From: Cardiocondyla obscurior
Lineage: Eukaryota > Arthropoda > Insecta > Hymenoptera > Formicidae
Assembly (NCBI RefSeq): GCF_019399895.1
Contig: NC_091887.1
Coordinates: 1,178,001 to 1,242,000, forward strand
Length of the DNA: 64,000 nt
Direction: 5' to 3'
Shown here: piece after piece, positions 35,801-48,600 of the stretch
How positions within the stretch are numbered: the stretch's first letter is position 1
Layout of the letters: every line of letters begins with the position of its first letter
Program-made: the position numbers and the translations under genes
Notes under the pieces: generated by a model
Seen by the model: the letters and a program-made list of their open reading frames with translations, nothing else
The model's database searches: none
Told to the model about the DNA's origin: nothing

Positions 35801-37713
35801 GTTGCGCTTCGCGAGGGAGACAGAGAAGAAAAAAGAAGGTAAAAAAAAAAGAAAAGGAAAAAAAAAAAAGAAAAAGGGAGCGAAAGAGGCGCTTTACGCG
35901 CCAACTTCTACGTATCCGCGCCGCGATTTACACGGGCCACGGCCGAACGGATATATACCTGGAATCGATAAACGCGAAGATGCGTGCGAAAGGTGCAAAC
36001 TCGTTTCGCACGTTACGCACGTACGCCGATAGCCTTCCGGGAACGAAGTCAGGAGATATCGACCGTTTTGCGGCGGGAAAGATTAGCCGAGTCCACCCAC
36101 TGGGAGATCGTACCATTATTCTCGAGTCCTTTCTGTTTCGCGGCATCTCGTGGTATATTCATTCCACGTAACTCATTTCCAATTAAACATCACATTTCGG
36201 TGACGCTTGAATCCCTACGCCGTATTATTCGTCCTTCTCTGCGAAAGGTTCGTGCTAACAATTATAGAAAATAGGTGAGAAAGAGATAAAGAGAGAGAAA
36301 GAGAGAGAGAATTCTGCTGGGCGAAATTTAAGTCTGCCCACGATCGGAATCCACGTGGCGTGATTGTCCCAGCGCGACCTTGACTTCGAAATTCCGCGAA
36401 CAAAAGCGTGGGTGCGAGATTTTTACGACGCCGGTTGGGAAGAAGACAGAGCAGTGGCACTCTGACATTTCACGATTCGGTGATACATTATTGCGCAAGT
36501 ATGCGCCCGCGGGCAGCGTACCAAGTCGTGTGACTGAGGCACGCGCGCGTCCGTCAATGGGTTGCCCGCCAAAAATATATCGCGCCCTCCAGTCACGCCC
36601 GCTTTTAATAGATCTTCTTTCCGCGCGGCGGTCGTACCGGGGAAGCCGTTTTCAGCATTCCCGCCCGTTGTGTAACACGAGACCGGGTAACGACGCCGGC
36701 GATGTAACCCTTGTAATCCCTTTCGCCGTAACAAACGCCGCGGGAACTCGGGAACAAGACGCTTACGCGAAGCGTCGGCGCCGTCGCTCTGCGCGAGAAA
36801 CCGAGGCCGAGGTCCGACTTCCGTTTTCGGAATTGCGTATAAATTTTTGACCCCCTCGCCGACCATCTTCCCGGGGCAAGAATTACATTCTCCCCTTCTG
36901 TTTATTTTTATTTTATTAGAATTTATAAGGCCCGCCGCCTTCGATCTCGCCGCGCGTCTCCTTCTCTCTGCACGTGGCGCGCCGGGAGAGCAATCTAATT
37001 TGCGCGAACACGCACGGGACCGTGGGGGCTCCCTTCGGGTGAAATAAGGGCAAAACTGTGGGGGAGTGCCGGGGACACGCTGTAAAACTGAGCCCGAGCG
37101 GTGTCGAGGGCGCGACGTCGCAGCGATAACCGCGTCGTCACGTCGCGCGAATTCGTTGCGAATGATAAGGGTCTGTGCGTGTGCGGGCGTGCGGGTGAGC
37201 CGCGTATCCGCGTTTCATTCATCGGGACGGCGGGCCGTATCGCGGGGCAGCGTGTGTGTGTTTCTAGTTTTTGATACGAGGGGTTCGATACTGCGCCGCC
37301 GATAACGGGCGGTGAGTGCCACGCTCGCGTTTTTCTTCCCGACGTAACGTGTAAGGCCACAGGAACCGCGCTTTTGCGTGCACCGCCGCTGAATTATGTT
37401 AATGAATTCCTTAATGAGCTTCCTCTCACGCCCGTGAGATCCGGCAGAGAAATAGATTCATATTTTTACCTTTAATTACACACCGCGAGAAAGAGACGAC
37501 TTTTTAAGCCTGGCCTACGAGTTTTTAATCGCTGAAATTGAACTAAGATTAATCTCTTAATTTTTCCCCTGCGCGGTTAGTTTTTTTTTCTTTTCTTTTT
37601 TTTCTTTTTTAATTAATGCTCTTTGTTTTTAATGAGAGCTTCGACGTGAATATGAGATAACCGCGTGTACCAATCGCTCGCAGTCGGCATGCGAATAAAG
37701 TAATTCCTCTCGT

Positions 37714-37737
37714 GGGGACGGGGGGGAGGGGGACGGG
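37714..37737 (+). other. G-quadruplex motif, loops 2-1-2
   Basis: G runs of 4, 7, 5 and 3 bases are separated by AC, A and AC. All loops are one or two bases, typical of a very stable parallel quadruplex. A T-rich region (37578-37612) lies about 100 bases upstream. No gene is adjacent. Confidence 0.75.
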
Positions 37738-40700
37738 AATATTACGGGTGTTCTGCACGCGCGTGCACTCGGTCAAGCAGCAGTACCTGCGGATACTTGG
37801 AAATACTTGGCGAACGCGCGTTCTCGCCAACGAGAGTCAGTCCGGGAAGCATTCCACGGACTTCGCTCGCTACGCCGGAGTCAAAGGTTCACCGTACGCG
37901 TCCCGTTTATCGTTATTGCAGGCACGCACTAATGAACGAGCCATTTGTCTTCTGGCAATCCTGCGGTAGGTACTGCCTCGAGGCCTCCCTTTTACGCGTC
38001 AGCCGACCGCGACTTCCGAAATATCCTAATTAGGACGCAGGTGCGCCTCGAGACGCGACTCGCGACAAATTGCGCGGCCGCGCGCGAGTTTTTTTTCTTC
38101 TTTTTCCACACATCGTCCCCGGACACAGTCGCCTTCTTGGAAAACTTAATCGGACCTGTCGATTCGTTATTAATCGCTTTGAACGTGTTTTCTTTTCCCG
38201 TGCGAGCGTATCGTCATCTCCGACAATTTAAATAAATTGACGACTCATCGCGATGGTATCTGTGGAGAATGATCTCCGCGAGAGCGTCATGCTCTTCGTG
38301 TTCCACGGAAACACGTGGTAAACAGCGAATAACAATCTAGTCAGTCAATGTGTCAGTAACGATGACTCACGTGCGTGTCGGCATCGCGATGACGAGAAAA
38401 CATTTATAACGAATGCGTAAATATCCGTTCCTAATCGTGCCGTAATAACATGAAAAATCGTGAATAATGACCGGCTCTTGGACGGGAAAATGTGACAATT
38501 TGAGAAAGTTTAATTTCTCCCCATCGTGTTCGTTGTTTTTGCGAAAGCAGTCGATCATCGTCGTTTCAGAAAATTAAGAGACGGACCTCGATCGTGCGTA
38601 ATTTCTTTTTCTTTAATGATTTAATGATTTTGATTTAAATGATTTATAAATAGGGACAATTAAATACAGCATTGTTATGTACGTTTTTTTATTAGCTGTT
38701 AAATACAGAATTTCTTTTAATCGACGTGATTTTCTTGAGAGTAAGGGTTATCTCGATTTCGTTAAATCGCCGCAGCGTCTCTCCGTGTTACATATATTCT
38801 ATATTAAATTTATTAATAAATCAAGAAAACAGGGTAATAGTAATTTTAGACAGTTGGCGTGAAGTAAAGAACGACCGAAAATAATGTCGCGGCGAAATGT
38901 TGAGTTATTTTTGCGAGCCCACCGTTCAATAATAGCACCAGTCACGCGAATATTACTCAACCAGAATGAACTAATGTAAAAGTAATCTCTTAAATTTATC
39001 CGAGGCCATCTTATCGTTAATCTTTCCCCTTTTTCGGATCCCGGACCACGAACAGATTGCAGATTGCGATCTTTTTCAGATTATACGATCGGCCGGCTCG
39101 TGATAGTGCGACAAAGTTTTGCGGTTAGCGGCGGTGGAAGTATGTAAGTTCCGCAACTTTTCGATTCCGGGGCTTCGATACCGCGGTGCGGACATACGTT
39201 TCCGTACGCGTCGCCGAGGATCGGCTCTTCCGCCGTCGTCGATCGGGCTTCGCGTGCGCGCGAAATTCCTGCGATTACGGACGTCACGCCACGGGTACCG
39301 CGGCCCATTCGGCGGGTAGAGGCGCGGTGAAAGAGGTCGCAGTCAATTAGCGGAGGCAGATCTTCGCGCAAGATGCAAGGCCGAGGCTCATCTCTTCCAC
39401 GAACGGCCGCGCCGTGCGCCGCCTGTAACCGCCGCGGTACCCATATTGGATCATTAATCTTGCCAAGAGGCTGCTTGGTAGCGCCGTCGCATCGGCCCAA
39501 GCCCTCACGCGAACCTTGCGCCCCGGGAAAGTGCATGTTTCGTCGTCTCTCATGCGGGACCACGTGTCGTTCGCGCCCGCAATGATATCGAGATTTACGA
39601 TCGCCGTCGAAATCCCCGACGGTGGCGGCGGATTCGCGTCGCCGCTATTTTACGGAAACGCGCCGCAAAAGAAACCTGCCGGGACGATGCTCGTCCGAAT
39701 TCTCGGTCGTGTGATTAAGTGTCTCGCGGATTGACTGAAGATTCCGGTGGAACGAACGCATTATTCCGGAGTACCGTAGAAAATTATTCGCGATTAAAGA
39801 GCTGGCAAAGAAAAACAAAAAGAAAAGAAAAAAAGAATTAAAAAAAAAAAGAAAAATTTCAAGAGAGTATCGCGTCGAATATTGAGAGTCACTGGCGCCG
39901 GCATACTTATATGTGAATAACAAGACTCAAATAACAGGAAACTCCGACTTATTTATGGACACGCGCTAATTCTTAAGGAAACAGACACGGGAGTGACCGT
40001 CTCGCGTCTAGACTGTCGTGACAAGTTTGAGGTATCGCGTAATATATTTGTCGTTTGCACAAATATACTCTGCGTCAAAATTAAAGGGCCAGCTTCGATC
40101 CGCGAGAGTCATAAAGTTTCCATTTCCCCTTTTCATCGTCGACGGAGCTTTAATTTTCTTGAAAAATGCAACAGCGAAAATCCATTGACGCTGCCTGATT
40201 CGTTTCGTAGAAATCGCTTCAATAAGCGATTATTAAATAATTGATAAATCCGCTGTTTGCCGGATTGTTTTAAGAATTACGGAAATATCTCCGTTTCTTT
40301 TTGCGCCGCGAAATAAATTTCCGAACCAATAATAACGCTTTCGGTAAACACGCCGTCGTAACTGCAAAACAGATGATCGACGTTCTTGTTTTAACGTTTA
40401 CTGTAATGCGGAAAGGAACAAAGTAACAGCATATTGTTGAATAATACTCATGAGCGAGGACGTTAATTTTAAATATTCAGCGGGGGGTGTGGAAGGGTAC
40501 ATAGATATTCACGCTGCGCGGCTCTATTTCGAGCTTTCCTAATTTACTCACGTTCTCGCGGCGAGAGAGTGCCGCGGGTCAAGGGGACACGTCCCGATCC
40601 CGAAACGAGTAGGTCGACTTCCAGGCGGAGTAAAACCGTTCGTGAGGGTCGCCGCATATAGAAACGCGTTGTAAACACCCGGGCGTAAGTTTAAAGACAG

Positions 40701-42343
40701 GAGGAGCACAGCTTAATCCCACGCTTGCTCTTAACGGGCGACGTTTCATTTAAGCCTCGCGACGATCGTAAGGCCGGAGTATTCTCGATTTTCCGAGCCA
40801 GCACGCCGTATTAGCAGAATTCAAAACGCCGGAGGCCGCGTTGAGGCTCGTACGAGTTTCGAGAGCGAGATACAACGCGGTTGACAAAAAGAGGGCGACG
40901 AGCGTGCGAACCGGCGAAGCGAAAGTGAATTCCGTCTCGGTTTCGACTTTCAAAAGAGTGACAGCTCACCTTGTGCCTCTCGTACACGCACGTGCGTGCG
41001 TTTACGCGATTTATTGCGCGGCATTGTCGAAAGAAATCAGCCCCGGGGGCACCGAAACCGTTTCACGTCGCGTTGATCAAACGTCTTCGATGTGCGCCGC
41101 TTTTTTCTGTTTTTTTTCCTTCTTCTTTTTTTTTAAATATTTATCTTTCTTTCTTTTTTTAATCGGCGAGTCGCGGATTAGAAGAAGAAAGACCATTAGG
41201 CGGTCTTTAATAATACAGATTGGTCCATCGCGGTTAGATTTGTATCTATTGCGCTCATTACCCTCGAAATTCTAACGGTACCTGTCCATCACGTCGTGAT
41301 CGCTTCCCGTGCGATACGTGAATTAATCGCTCCTAGGAGAAGCGAGCCGTGCTATTAATATTACCATCCGAATCTATTCGCATAATAGCATGCCACGTTA
41401 TATATGTGTAACACAACGCCTGTAATAAAATTCAATTATAATATCAGAGATATTAATAAAAAGAAAAAAAAAAAAACAAAAATAAAAAACGTTAGCGGAG
41501 ACAAGACGGGACGAGAGATGGAATCCGGTTAGGGAAGTGAATGATTATATGATAAATTATTTTAAAGCGACAAAAAGCAAAGTTAACGCATATCGGAATA
41601 ATGCGCTTATATATATTATATCTGATGAACGATGGACCGCGGCGGCGATGTACCGAGGGTCCGCTGCAATTTCTTCGGCTAGAGATAAATAAATTCAAGC
41701 CACTGCGCAATCTTATGTGCTGGATACGGGATAAATCCTACCGCGCTCACCGGCGGAGTGTCTGCGAGGTGAATCTCGGCGAATAGATCTTCCGCGCGAC
41801 AGAAACTCTCGCGAGAATTCCTGCGCTCGTAATAAATTCGCGGGCCGTAATGATACCGTTTGGCGGGTTTTTACGCAATTTAGAAAGCACACCGGCCGAC
41901 GTAAATCGACGGGCCGTTAGATCAGCGGATGACAAAGGGGATCTATGCTCGCAGGGAAATCTAATATTTCTAATTTATGAAGCCAATTACGGGGAAGGGG
42001 AGAGAGGGCCGGCGCGATGATGTCATAGCCATTATTAGTGGTGCAATTCCGCGGAATGTCGGCCGCTAAGTTATGAAACTACAGAAATCTATTCGCCGCC
42101 GCGCGTTGCGCGGAATATGGTACACTTTCTTCTCTAAGCGAGATAAATATCTCGCGCGTAATTGCACCGCCGGATTTTAAATGCGCCACTGCAACCCGCC
42201 GATTCCACGATAATTGCATCTCGATTCCCTTCCGGCCGACACGTTCGACTAAAAGCGCGATACATTCATTAAAAAAATATAAAAAAATAAAAAAATTATT
42301 GAAATATTTTTCTTAACTCTTGCGTCTTTTATTGATGTTTCAG
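37738..42343. other. intron-like non-coding stretch upstream of the paired exons
   Basis: A CpG-dense patch at 39080-39720 contains a 160-codon open frame on the minus strand (39081-39563) that is not low in complexity but matches nothing I know and is overlapped by open frames in other phases. A-rich tracts lie at 39809-39856 and 41461-41490, and a T-rich tract at 41101-41160. Near 42270-42330 the DNA becomes A/T-rich and leads into a good branch-point-like CTTAAC and acceptor. Confidence 0.5.
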
Positions 42344-42490
42344 ATTTAATTTTTACGATCGAGGATTTAACGGGAAAGTCATGGATTATCTCGCGAGTGA
42401 CTCGTGCGCGGAAGGATGGCTCGTCACGTCCCATCTGAGAGGAGGAGCAGGCTCAGGACGGGCATCCTGCATCGGCGGAGCAACTCTTAG
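42344..42490 (+). CDS. candidate 147-nt exon, partial protein
   Basis: A branch-point-like CTTAAC, a pyrimidine-rich stretch and TTTCAG precede it; TTAG with the consensus donor gtgaga follows. In the phase taking one base to complete the first codon, all 48 codons are open, starting FNFYDRGFNGKV and continuing with an ATG at 42381 in good context (G at -3 and +4) that reads MDYLASDSCAEGW. It enters and leaves in the same phase, so inclusion or skipping keeps the frame. A 156-base intron separates it from the next exon, with which the open frame continues. Another phase is open for 30 codons before stopping. The protein is glycine/serine-rich and I do not recognise it. It could be an alternative N-terminal exon, an internal cassette or untranslated. 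Confidence 0.45.
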
Positions 42491-42646
42491 GTGAGAATAA
42501 ATTATTTTTTTTAATTCGTAATTTTATTAACTTTTATTTTTATTTATTTTTATTAAAGAATTAAATACATACGCGTAATTTTTTTTTATTTAAACATTAA
42601 CAATTGTCAGCACGTCTACATTAATGTGTTTAATTTTATGTTACAG
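42491..42646 (+). other. probable 156-nt intron
   Basis: Starts GTGAGA and ends TTATGTTACAG. It is AT-rich with T tracts, a TTAAT-type branch candidate about 20-25 bases before the acceptor, and a sharp composition change from both neighbouring exons. The size and composition are typical of insect introns. Confidence 0.5.
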
Positions 42647-42690
42647 CCACCGGCAGAATTCTTCAACTCCGCTGAAGCTCATGCAGATTG
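42647..42690 (+). CDS. candidate 44-nt exon, duplicate of 8074-8114
   Basis: It lies between TTTTATGTTACAG and the donor GTAAGTCGCATGA. Joined to the 147-base exon, the first base completes AGC (Ser) and the exon reads HRQNSSTPLKLMQI, ending one base into a codon. This gives 63 uninterrupted codons over two exons. The entry and exit phases equal those of the 41-base exon at 8074-8114, whose flanks and AACTCCGCTG core it shares. The next exon is not identified and may lie beyond the window. Another phase is also open (PPAEFFNSAEAHAD). Gene identity is unknown. Confidence 0.5.
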
Positions 42691-45600
42691 GTAAGTCGCA
42701 TGACTTTATTTTCGTAATTTGGTGTTGGGTCTCTTGAACCGGCAATACGTCGTCGATCATTAATTACTTAATTATAATGACGGGCACGAATTAGGACCCG
42801 TCGAAAAATAGCGCACGCGAAGCGTTGTTCTAGTTCGTTAAAAAAAAAAAAATTAATTCAGCATTACACTCGCACGAGAGAAAGAAACAAAAGAAATTCT
42901 GTTACGAAAGGTTTAAGATCACGTCCTACGACAACTGAAGCTGACTTTTTAGATCTTTCGCGTAGGCGGATACGTTCTCAAATGTTGTTCCAGATCAATT
43001 GAGATTATTGGATCGGAAAGAGTTAAAAAATCCGTGCGCGCGAAATGCGGGACAGGTGGCTCTTAATCTCGTAATTTAATAAACGGAAGATAATAATATT
43101 GGCTGCAACAGAGATAAAGATAGACTCCGGCCGTAGCGGCCGTAGGCGCGAAAGAGCAATTAAGGCGGCGGCAAACAAATTATATCGTTCGATCGGCGCT
43201 GTAATTTAAACGAGTTTGTTTTTGCGAATCGGTTCCACGACGTGTGCGTGTCTCCGGCTCGAAGGAATTCGGCGAGTCCGCCGCTTTGTTTTGCGACGAT
43301 AAATTCGGGGAGCCTCGCTTCGCGAAAATATTTCAACGCGGGACGAGATCGCGCATTTCGGCTGACCTAAATTTCAACGCCGCCCTCCACGCCATCGAGA
43401 TGTCTTTTCTCTATCGATTATTCACACGAATATTCCGCCTGGCTTCCCCGGAAATCCTCCCAGCGAGTTTTCTTGCAACTTCGAAACATGAAAGACATCG
43501 CAATCCGAGCCGGTCGCTCGTCCTGAAAACTGATCCGAGTCGCGCACGTTTGCCCGAGGTGACCCAGATCTCCATATTGCACGGATATGGCATCTAATAT
43601 CCGAAGATAATTGTGCTTACGGCAGAGAGAAGGAAAATCGCGTGGGATCCCCGCTAGTCGTCGTAATCCCCTGACGTTTCTGAATTCCCAGCGAGCTCTC
43701 GTGCTCGCCGGGGCGCGACAGCCAAATGGCCCCTCTACGCGATCGCGAATTTTCCGTCAAATTTCTCAAGCGGGGACCCTTTAGCCGGACGAAAAATGTC
43801 GCCTTTAATTCCCGGAATTTTACGAAACGACGGACTACGGTCCGTATCTCGAGATTAGATAACGATCGACGCGACAATGACGAAACTTTTGGTGGAATCA
43901 CGTTCTTTCGTTTGCGCCGCAACTGCGGAATTGATAGATAGTATTAAGATCGACGTAGATACGTTATGTAAAATTCAAATTGTCCGCAAATAGGCATGGG
44001 AATTAGTTACTTTAATGGACTCTTCGGGGAGCATTATGAAATTTGATCTGCCAAAAGTGGAACGGACCGCTAATAGTTTAAGTTTCCGTCCCATTTATTC
44101 CATTATTGGAAAAGAACTAGAGCTAACTATTTTAAAGCAGCGATCACTTTCTTTATTGATCAACGTACATGTTATAGTCATATATTAATAATCCTATAAT
44201 ACTGTTAGGTTGAGGAAATAATTACTAAAAAAAATATGAATATTTAATATTTGAAACTTTCTTTGCTAACCAAACCGAGAAAATATAAAAGAAAAGTGTG
44301 AATTAACTACGAGACGTAAGAGAAAAAAAAAAAGAAAAAGAAAGAAAGAAAAATTTATATAAAAGAAATTCATATTAATCATGCGAATTTTAAATTAATA
44401 TTTAATTTAAGAAAGTAAATGATCTATGTGAGCTTTAATATCCCATATCGAAAATAAATAATGACATAAGAATATATTTGCACGTAAAATAGGAAAAGAA
44501 AACCACTGCTATTAATTCGAGCTGCAGATGGATTGTTTCTACTTTCAATAACGCTTCGCCGGCGAAGTGAAACGATCGCGTCCCGAGGCTGTGCGCGGCG
44601 CAATTCCTAGCGGATCGGTATTCGGCTCTGAAATTCGCGCGGGGAGATAGTAGCGGCGGCGGCGCGCTGCCTTTGCAGAAATCCGGAGAGCCTTGCCGAG
44701 CTCTTACCGCGAGTCGCGCAAGGCCGTTTCAACGGTGGTATTCGGGCCAGCCAGCCGTTTCTCTAGAAAGGAGCACGCCGCTTATGCGGCCGCGACACGA
44801 CTCGCACGCAGAAAACAAAAACATTTCACCGCCGCGCCGCTCGCGCGCTCCGAGTTTCTCGTTCCGGAGAGCGGAGATCCCGTGGACCTGCAGCCCGCGT
44901 ACCAGGCCGCGTTCGATGGACGGGATCACGGCGCGGGGATCGCGGTATTTCGTCTAGGTGAACGCGGATCACCCCGCTTCGCGAAAATTCGCGTTCGCAA
45001 CAATGTGCAGGGCCCGCCGCGAAACAATGCGCCTGAGAAACTCTCGACGGTCAAAGTATGAGGCGGCCACGTGCACCGTCGCGGCAAATTACTGGCATAT
45101 TTAACGAAATCCGTTACGTAAGGAGATATATTATCCGCACTTTCGAGGAGAAATCCCCGTTCCCGCGCAGGACGGCGTGTCTCGGACGTAGTCTCTCGGT
45201 GCGCGCTGGCTCTGTCCCGGCACGGTACGGGCGCGTGCTACGTAGTCAAAGGCCATTGTGCCACTCCAGGATTCCGACGTGAGTCACCGCACGGTGCCCC
45301 CGGACGTGGTGCGCCGTGCCCGAAGTAAAGTAAAGCGCGCCGCGCGCCCGCAATCGCTCGGCTAATCGAGATCACGCTGACTCACATATCAGAAGCGGGG
45401 CCCCGGGAGAGAGGCTGTCTTTTAAATGCGCTTGCCTAATAAAGCGGGCTTTTAAACGGCGGACACATACGATGACCCGCATGCCCGGCGTGGGGAAATT
45501 GCCGAATCCTTGTCTCGCGATTCGAGGGATCTCGAGGGAGGCGCGAGGGGGGAGGGGGAAAGGGAGAGAAGAGGTCGATCGTCGCCGTAGAAGGCCAACG

Positions 45601-48600
45601 TTGTCAAAACTCGTCCCTCGGCTTCTGACACATCTTCCCTTATAAATCAACCATCGAGGCGCCAAATGTCGACGTGGACAGCGCAACGTGAGAACAACGA
45701 AGGTCGCCGCGCGAGTGCGAAAAGAGATAAAGATCGTCGGGAGGAGCGGTCCACTTCGTGGGAAAACCACCTTGCCGCTGTCGGTCCCCGGGTGTTTCGC
45801 GCGGGATTACTTTTTCTTGTTATTAACTTCGCCCAGCCGCGTATCTTCCTGTCCAACTTGCGTTACATAAACGAACTCGCCGTTATATAAACCGAAGTCG
45901 ATTCGACGCAGCGAGCCGGGGAATAATCTTGGACTTTACCGCGCGCCGTGTCCCTGATATAAGGGCGTATTTGCCGTTAATAGCGTGTCCTCTTCGTCTC
46001 TCCGCCCCCGCGTACGTTTAGCGACGCGGAAGCCATCCTCCCGTCCGCTCGCTCGGAATATCGGGAAATCACCGGGAGAGAAGGAAGAAACGGCTCGCGT
46101 TATTTCGCGAACTGCCCGATTCTCCCGGGGCACTAAAAACCTAAGAGCCTCGTTTGGCAGGTCAAAGACTCGACCAATTCCCGGCCCTCCCGCGTACACG
46201 CGTTCTTCTCTCGTCGGAGGAGCGAAGGGAATGAAAATTGCGGGCAGCCCGCGCTTCGCTTCGTTAAGGTCGTCGGAGCGGATCTCTTGATTTCGCGGCT
46301 CGGCGTTACGAGTTATCTCAGTCATTTCCGGTTTTTGCCGCGCGTATCCGCCGGTATCGGTTATGCGAGAAAGAGAGAGAGAAAGAAAGAGACGCTCGCA
46401 CGTATATTTACGGGCACACGCACGCTGTTGACTATTAGCATATCCTGGTTCTCGGCGAGCCGATTATTTCGATGGGCAATCAAAGCGCCGACGAGTTACG
46501 CAAAGATTGTATATTGTGAGCACTGGCTCCGTCCGTATTTTTCTCAGCACCTTTCCCATTTTATAATACCGCGTGTATTACACATTTATTGCGACTATTA
46601 CGAACGTATATTATTGTATTACACATATATAAGTTTACGTATATCCCGGATGCATTGTATAACCGTGAAGGCATGCAACGCGAAAGACTCGCGCGCCGTT
46701 GCAAATCGCGTACGATGTAGCAGAACGGAATTCTTCTAAAATTCTCGAAGAACACGTCTTAGACTGTCCTCGTCTACGCGCGGTCACGGACATCGTTCCG
46801 TTCACTCTTTCAAGGGATTTAGAAAAAAAAAAGAAAAAAAAATTAACAAGGGGAGGATAATTTTCGAATCTCGCGAAAAACGGACGATTCAAGTTCGGTG
46901 CTCTGATAAAAGCTAAATGAGGGAAGGCAGGGGAGGGCTAGAGACCTGCCCGCTTTACGCCTCTGCCTCTTAGGGGTGGCTGGCGGCTGCGGGCGTGTTA
47001 GGAATACCGAACGAAGAAGAGAAACGGCCAGGAAGAACGTAAAAGACAATGGAATGTGTCGCGTCGCGCATGCGTGGCTCTGTGGAATGCGGCCCCGTAA
47101 CGGCACATCCGTTAACCGCGGCGTCTGCCACGAAACGCGGGGCCTTATTGCGCGCAATTCGCTTCTCTTGATCGTCGAGCTAAGGGCCTTTCGCACAACG
47201 TCACCGCCGCGTGATTGTCACTCGTCCAGTCGCAGCTGTCGCCGCGACATTCCGCTCGCGTTTCTTTTCGAATTCGTCGAAGAGCTTGATTTTACGACTC
47301 TGAAAACGATCCGCGAAGAGGCTCGACGCTTTCTTTCTTTCTCTTTTTTTTTTACGCGAAATAGAATTTTTAGTTCTCGTTAGTTTTTCATAGATTTTAT
47401 AGTTCAGCGTTAGACGATTCGAGGCGCGAGATTGACCTTTTAGAAGCAAGACAGGACCGTGACTGTTAGCACTTTATGCTCCGCGCGGTCTCAGCCGGGT
47501 ACACTACCGGGTTCGAAGGGTTGAATTGAAAAATCGCGGTTTCACATCGCACGGAACGTGTTATGATAATTAACCTCACAGTGACTTGGCAACGTCACTT
47601 AGCATAAAAGGATTGACGCGGGGCCGTGGATCGCATACGCGCGATCCATTTGCCGGCCGTCATATATCTCAAAGGGTCCCTTTATCGAGAGATTCTCTCC
47701 GAAAGTCCAAATTTTTTTCACCGGAGTTGTATAACCTGTTGAATATTTTGCATGTCGCGTTGCGTTTTGTCAGCGCTTTCGATACCGCGTTGAATTTTAT
47801 CAAACGAGAGGGGGGGGGAGGGAAGGTATCGTCTCGCCGACAGAAGTTTGCGGTGGTATCCTCGAGAGACCCATCAATAGAATCGCCTCGAAAACATCGC
47901 CGTCGCTATCAAATTGACTCGGAGATCGGCATCAGGAATGCGAACCCATCATCACCGGCCCCGTCGGATTATCGGGATCTCGTCTTCGCGCCGCGCTCGA
48001 TTGGAGCCGCGAGTCGATGTTGATCTCTCGGAGTGTTTTCGAGAAACCCGGCCCGACGTTCCCCGTCTCCTTATTTACTCCACATCGCGAGATGTATACG
48101 AATGAGCTCGTTATAAATTTCTCGATGGCCGACGGCGCGGCCACGTGTTTCGACGGGAAGGGCTCCTCGAGAGTGGTTCTCGATCGCTGGGGACCATTGA
48201 CGCATCGCGTCGCGATTCGCAATCGGAATTTCCTGGCCGTTTCGCAACGTAACCCGGTGTTTTTAGCTTCTCGAATTGAAATTTTTCGATAACGACACAC
48301 GTCGGAGAAATTTGATATCGCCGGCGCGACTTGACGCGCGCGATCATCGTATTATCTTACGGGAAACTGTGCTGGCTGGACTGGTGCAATAACTGTGCGC
48401 CGTATTTTTCTTTTTTTCTTTTTTTTCCCTTTTTCTCTTTTTATCGCAACGCGTGGAATGTTGGAAACCACTTTTGCCGACAGTAACCGCATTTAATCTG
48501 ATTCATCCGGATTGCGAGGAGAAAATACGCAGAGTAAGTTGAACTACGGTTAGAATTATACTTGATTTATCGGAGACCATCGGAGCGTTTGTTCCCAGCC

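Larger units (their letters stand above)
30580..37713. other. intron-like non-coding stretch
   Basis: Nothing supportable as a gene. Notable are two very strong polypyrimidine tracts ending in CAG at 31525 and 34882 with no good downstream donor, an A tract of about 27 bases at 32786-32811, A/G-rich DNA at 35828-35880, a CT microsatellite at 31743-31760 and a GA tract at about 36276-36310. CpG-dense patches (30880-31300, 36500-37370) hold overlapping open frames of no known family. Confidence 0.5.

Noticed and set aside
39081..39563. 160-codon open frame on the minus strand with fairly normal composition
   Set aside because: Shorter open frames overlap it in other phases. There is no start context, splice pattern or family resemblance. 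Conservation data would be needed to revive it.
44208..44228. TTAGGTTGAGGAAATAA, resembling a mariner-type terminal repeat
   Set aside because: No inverted partner, TA target-site duplication or transposase remnant was found within a plausible distance.
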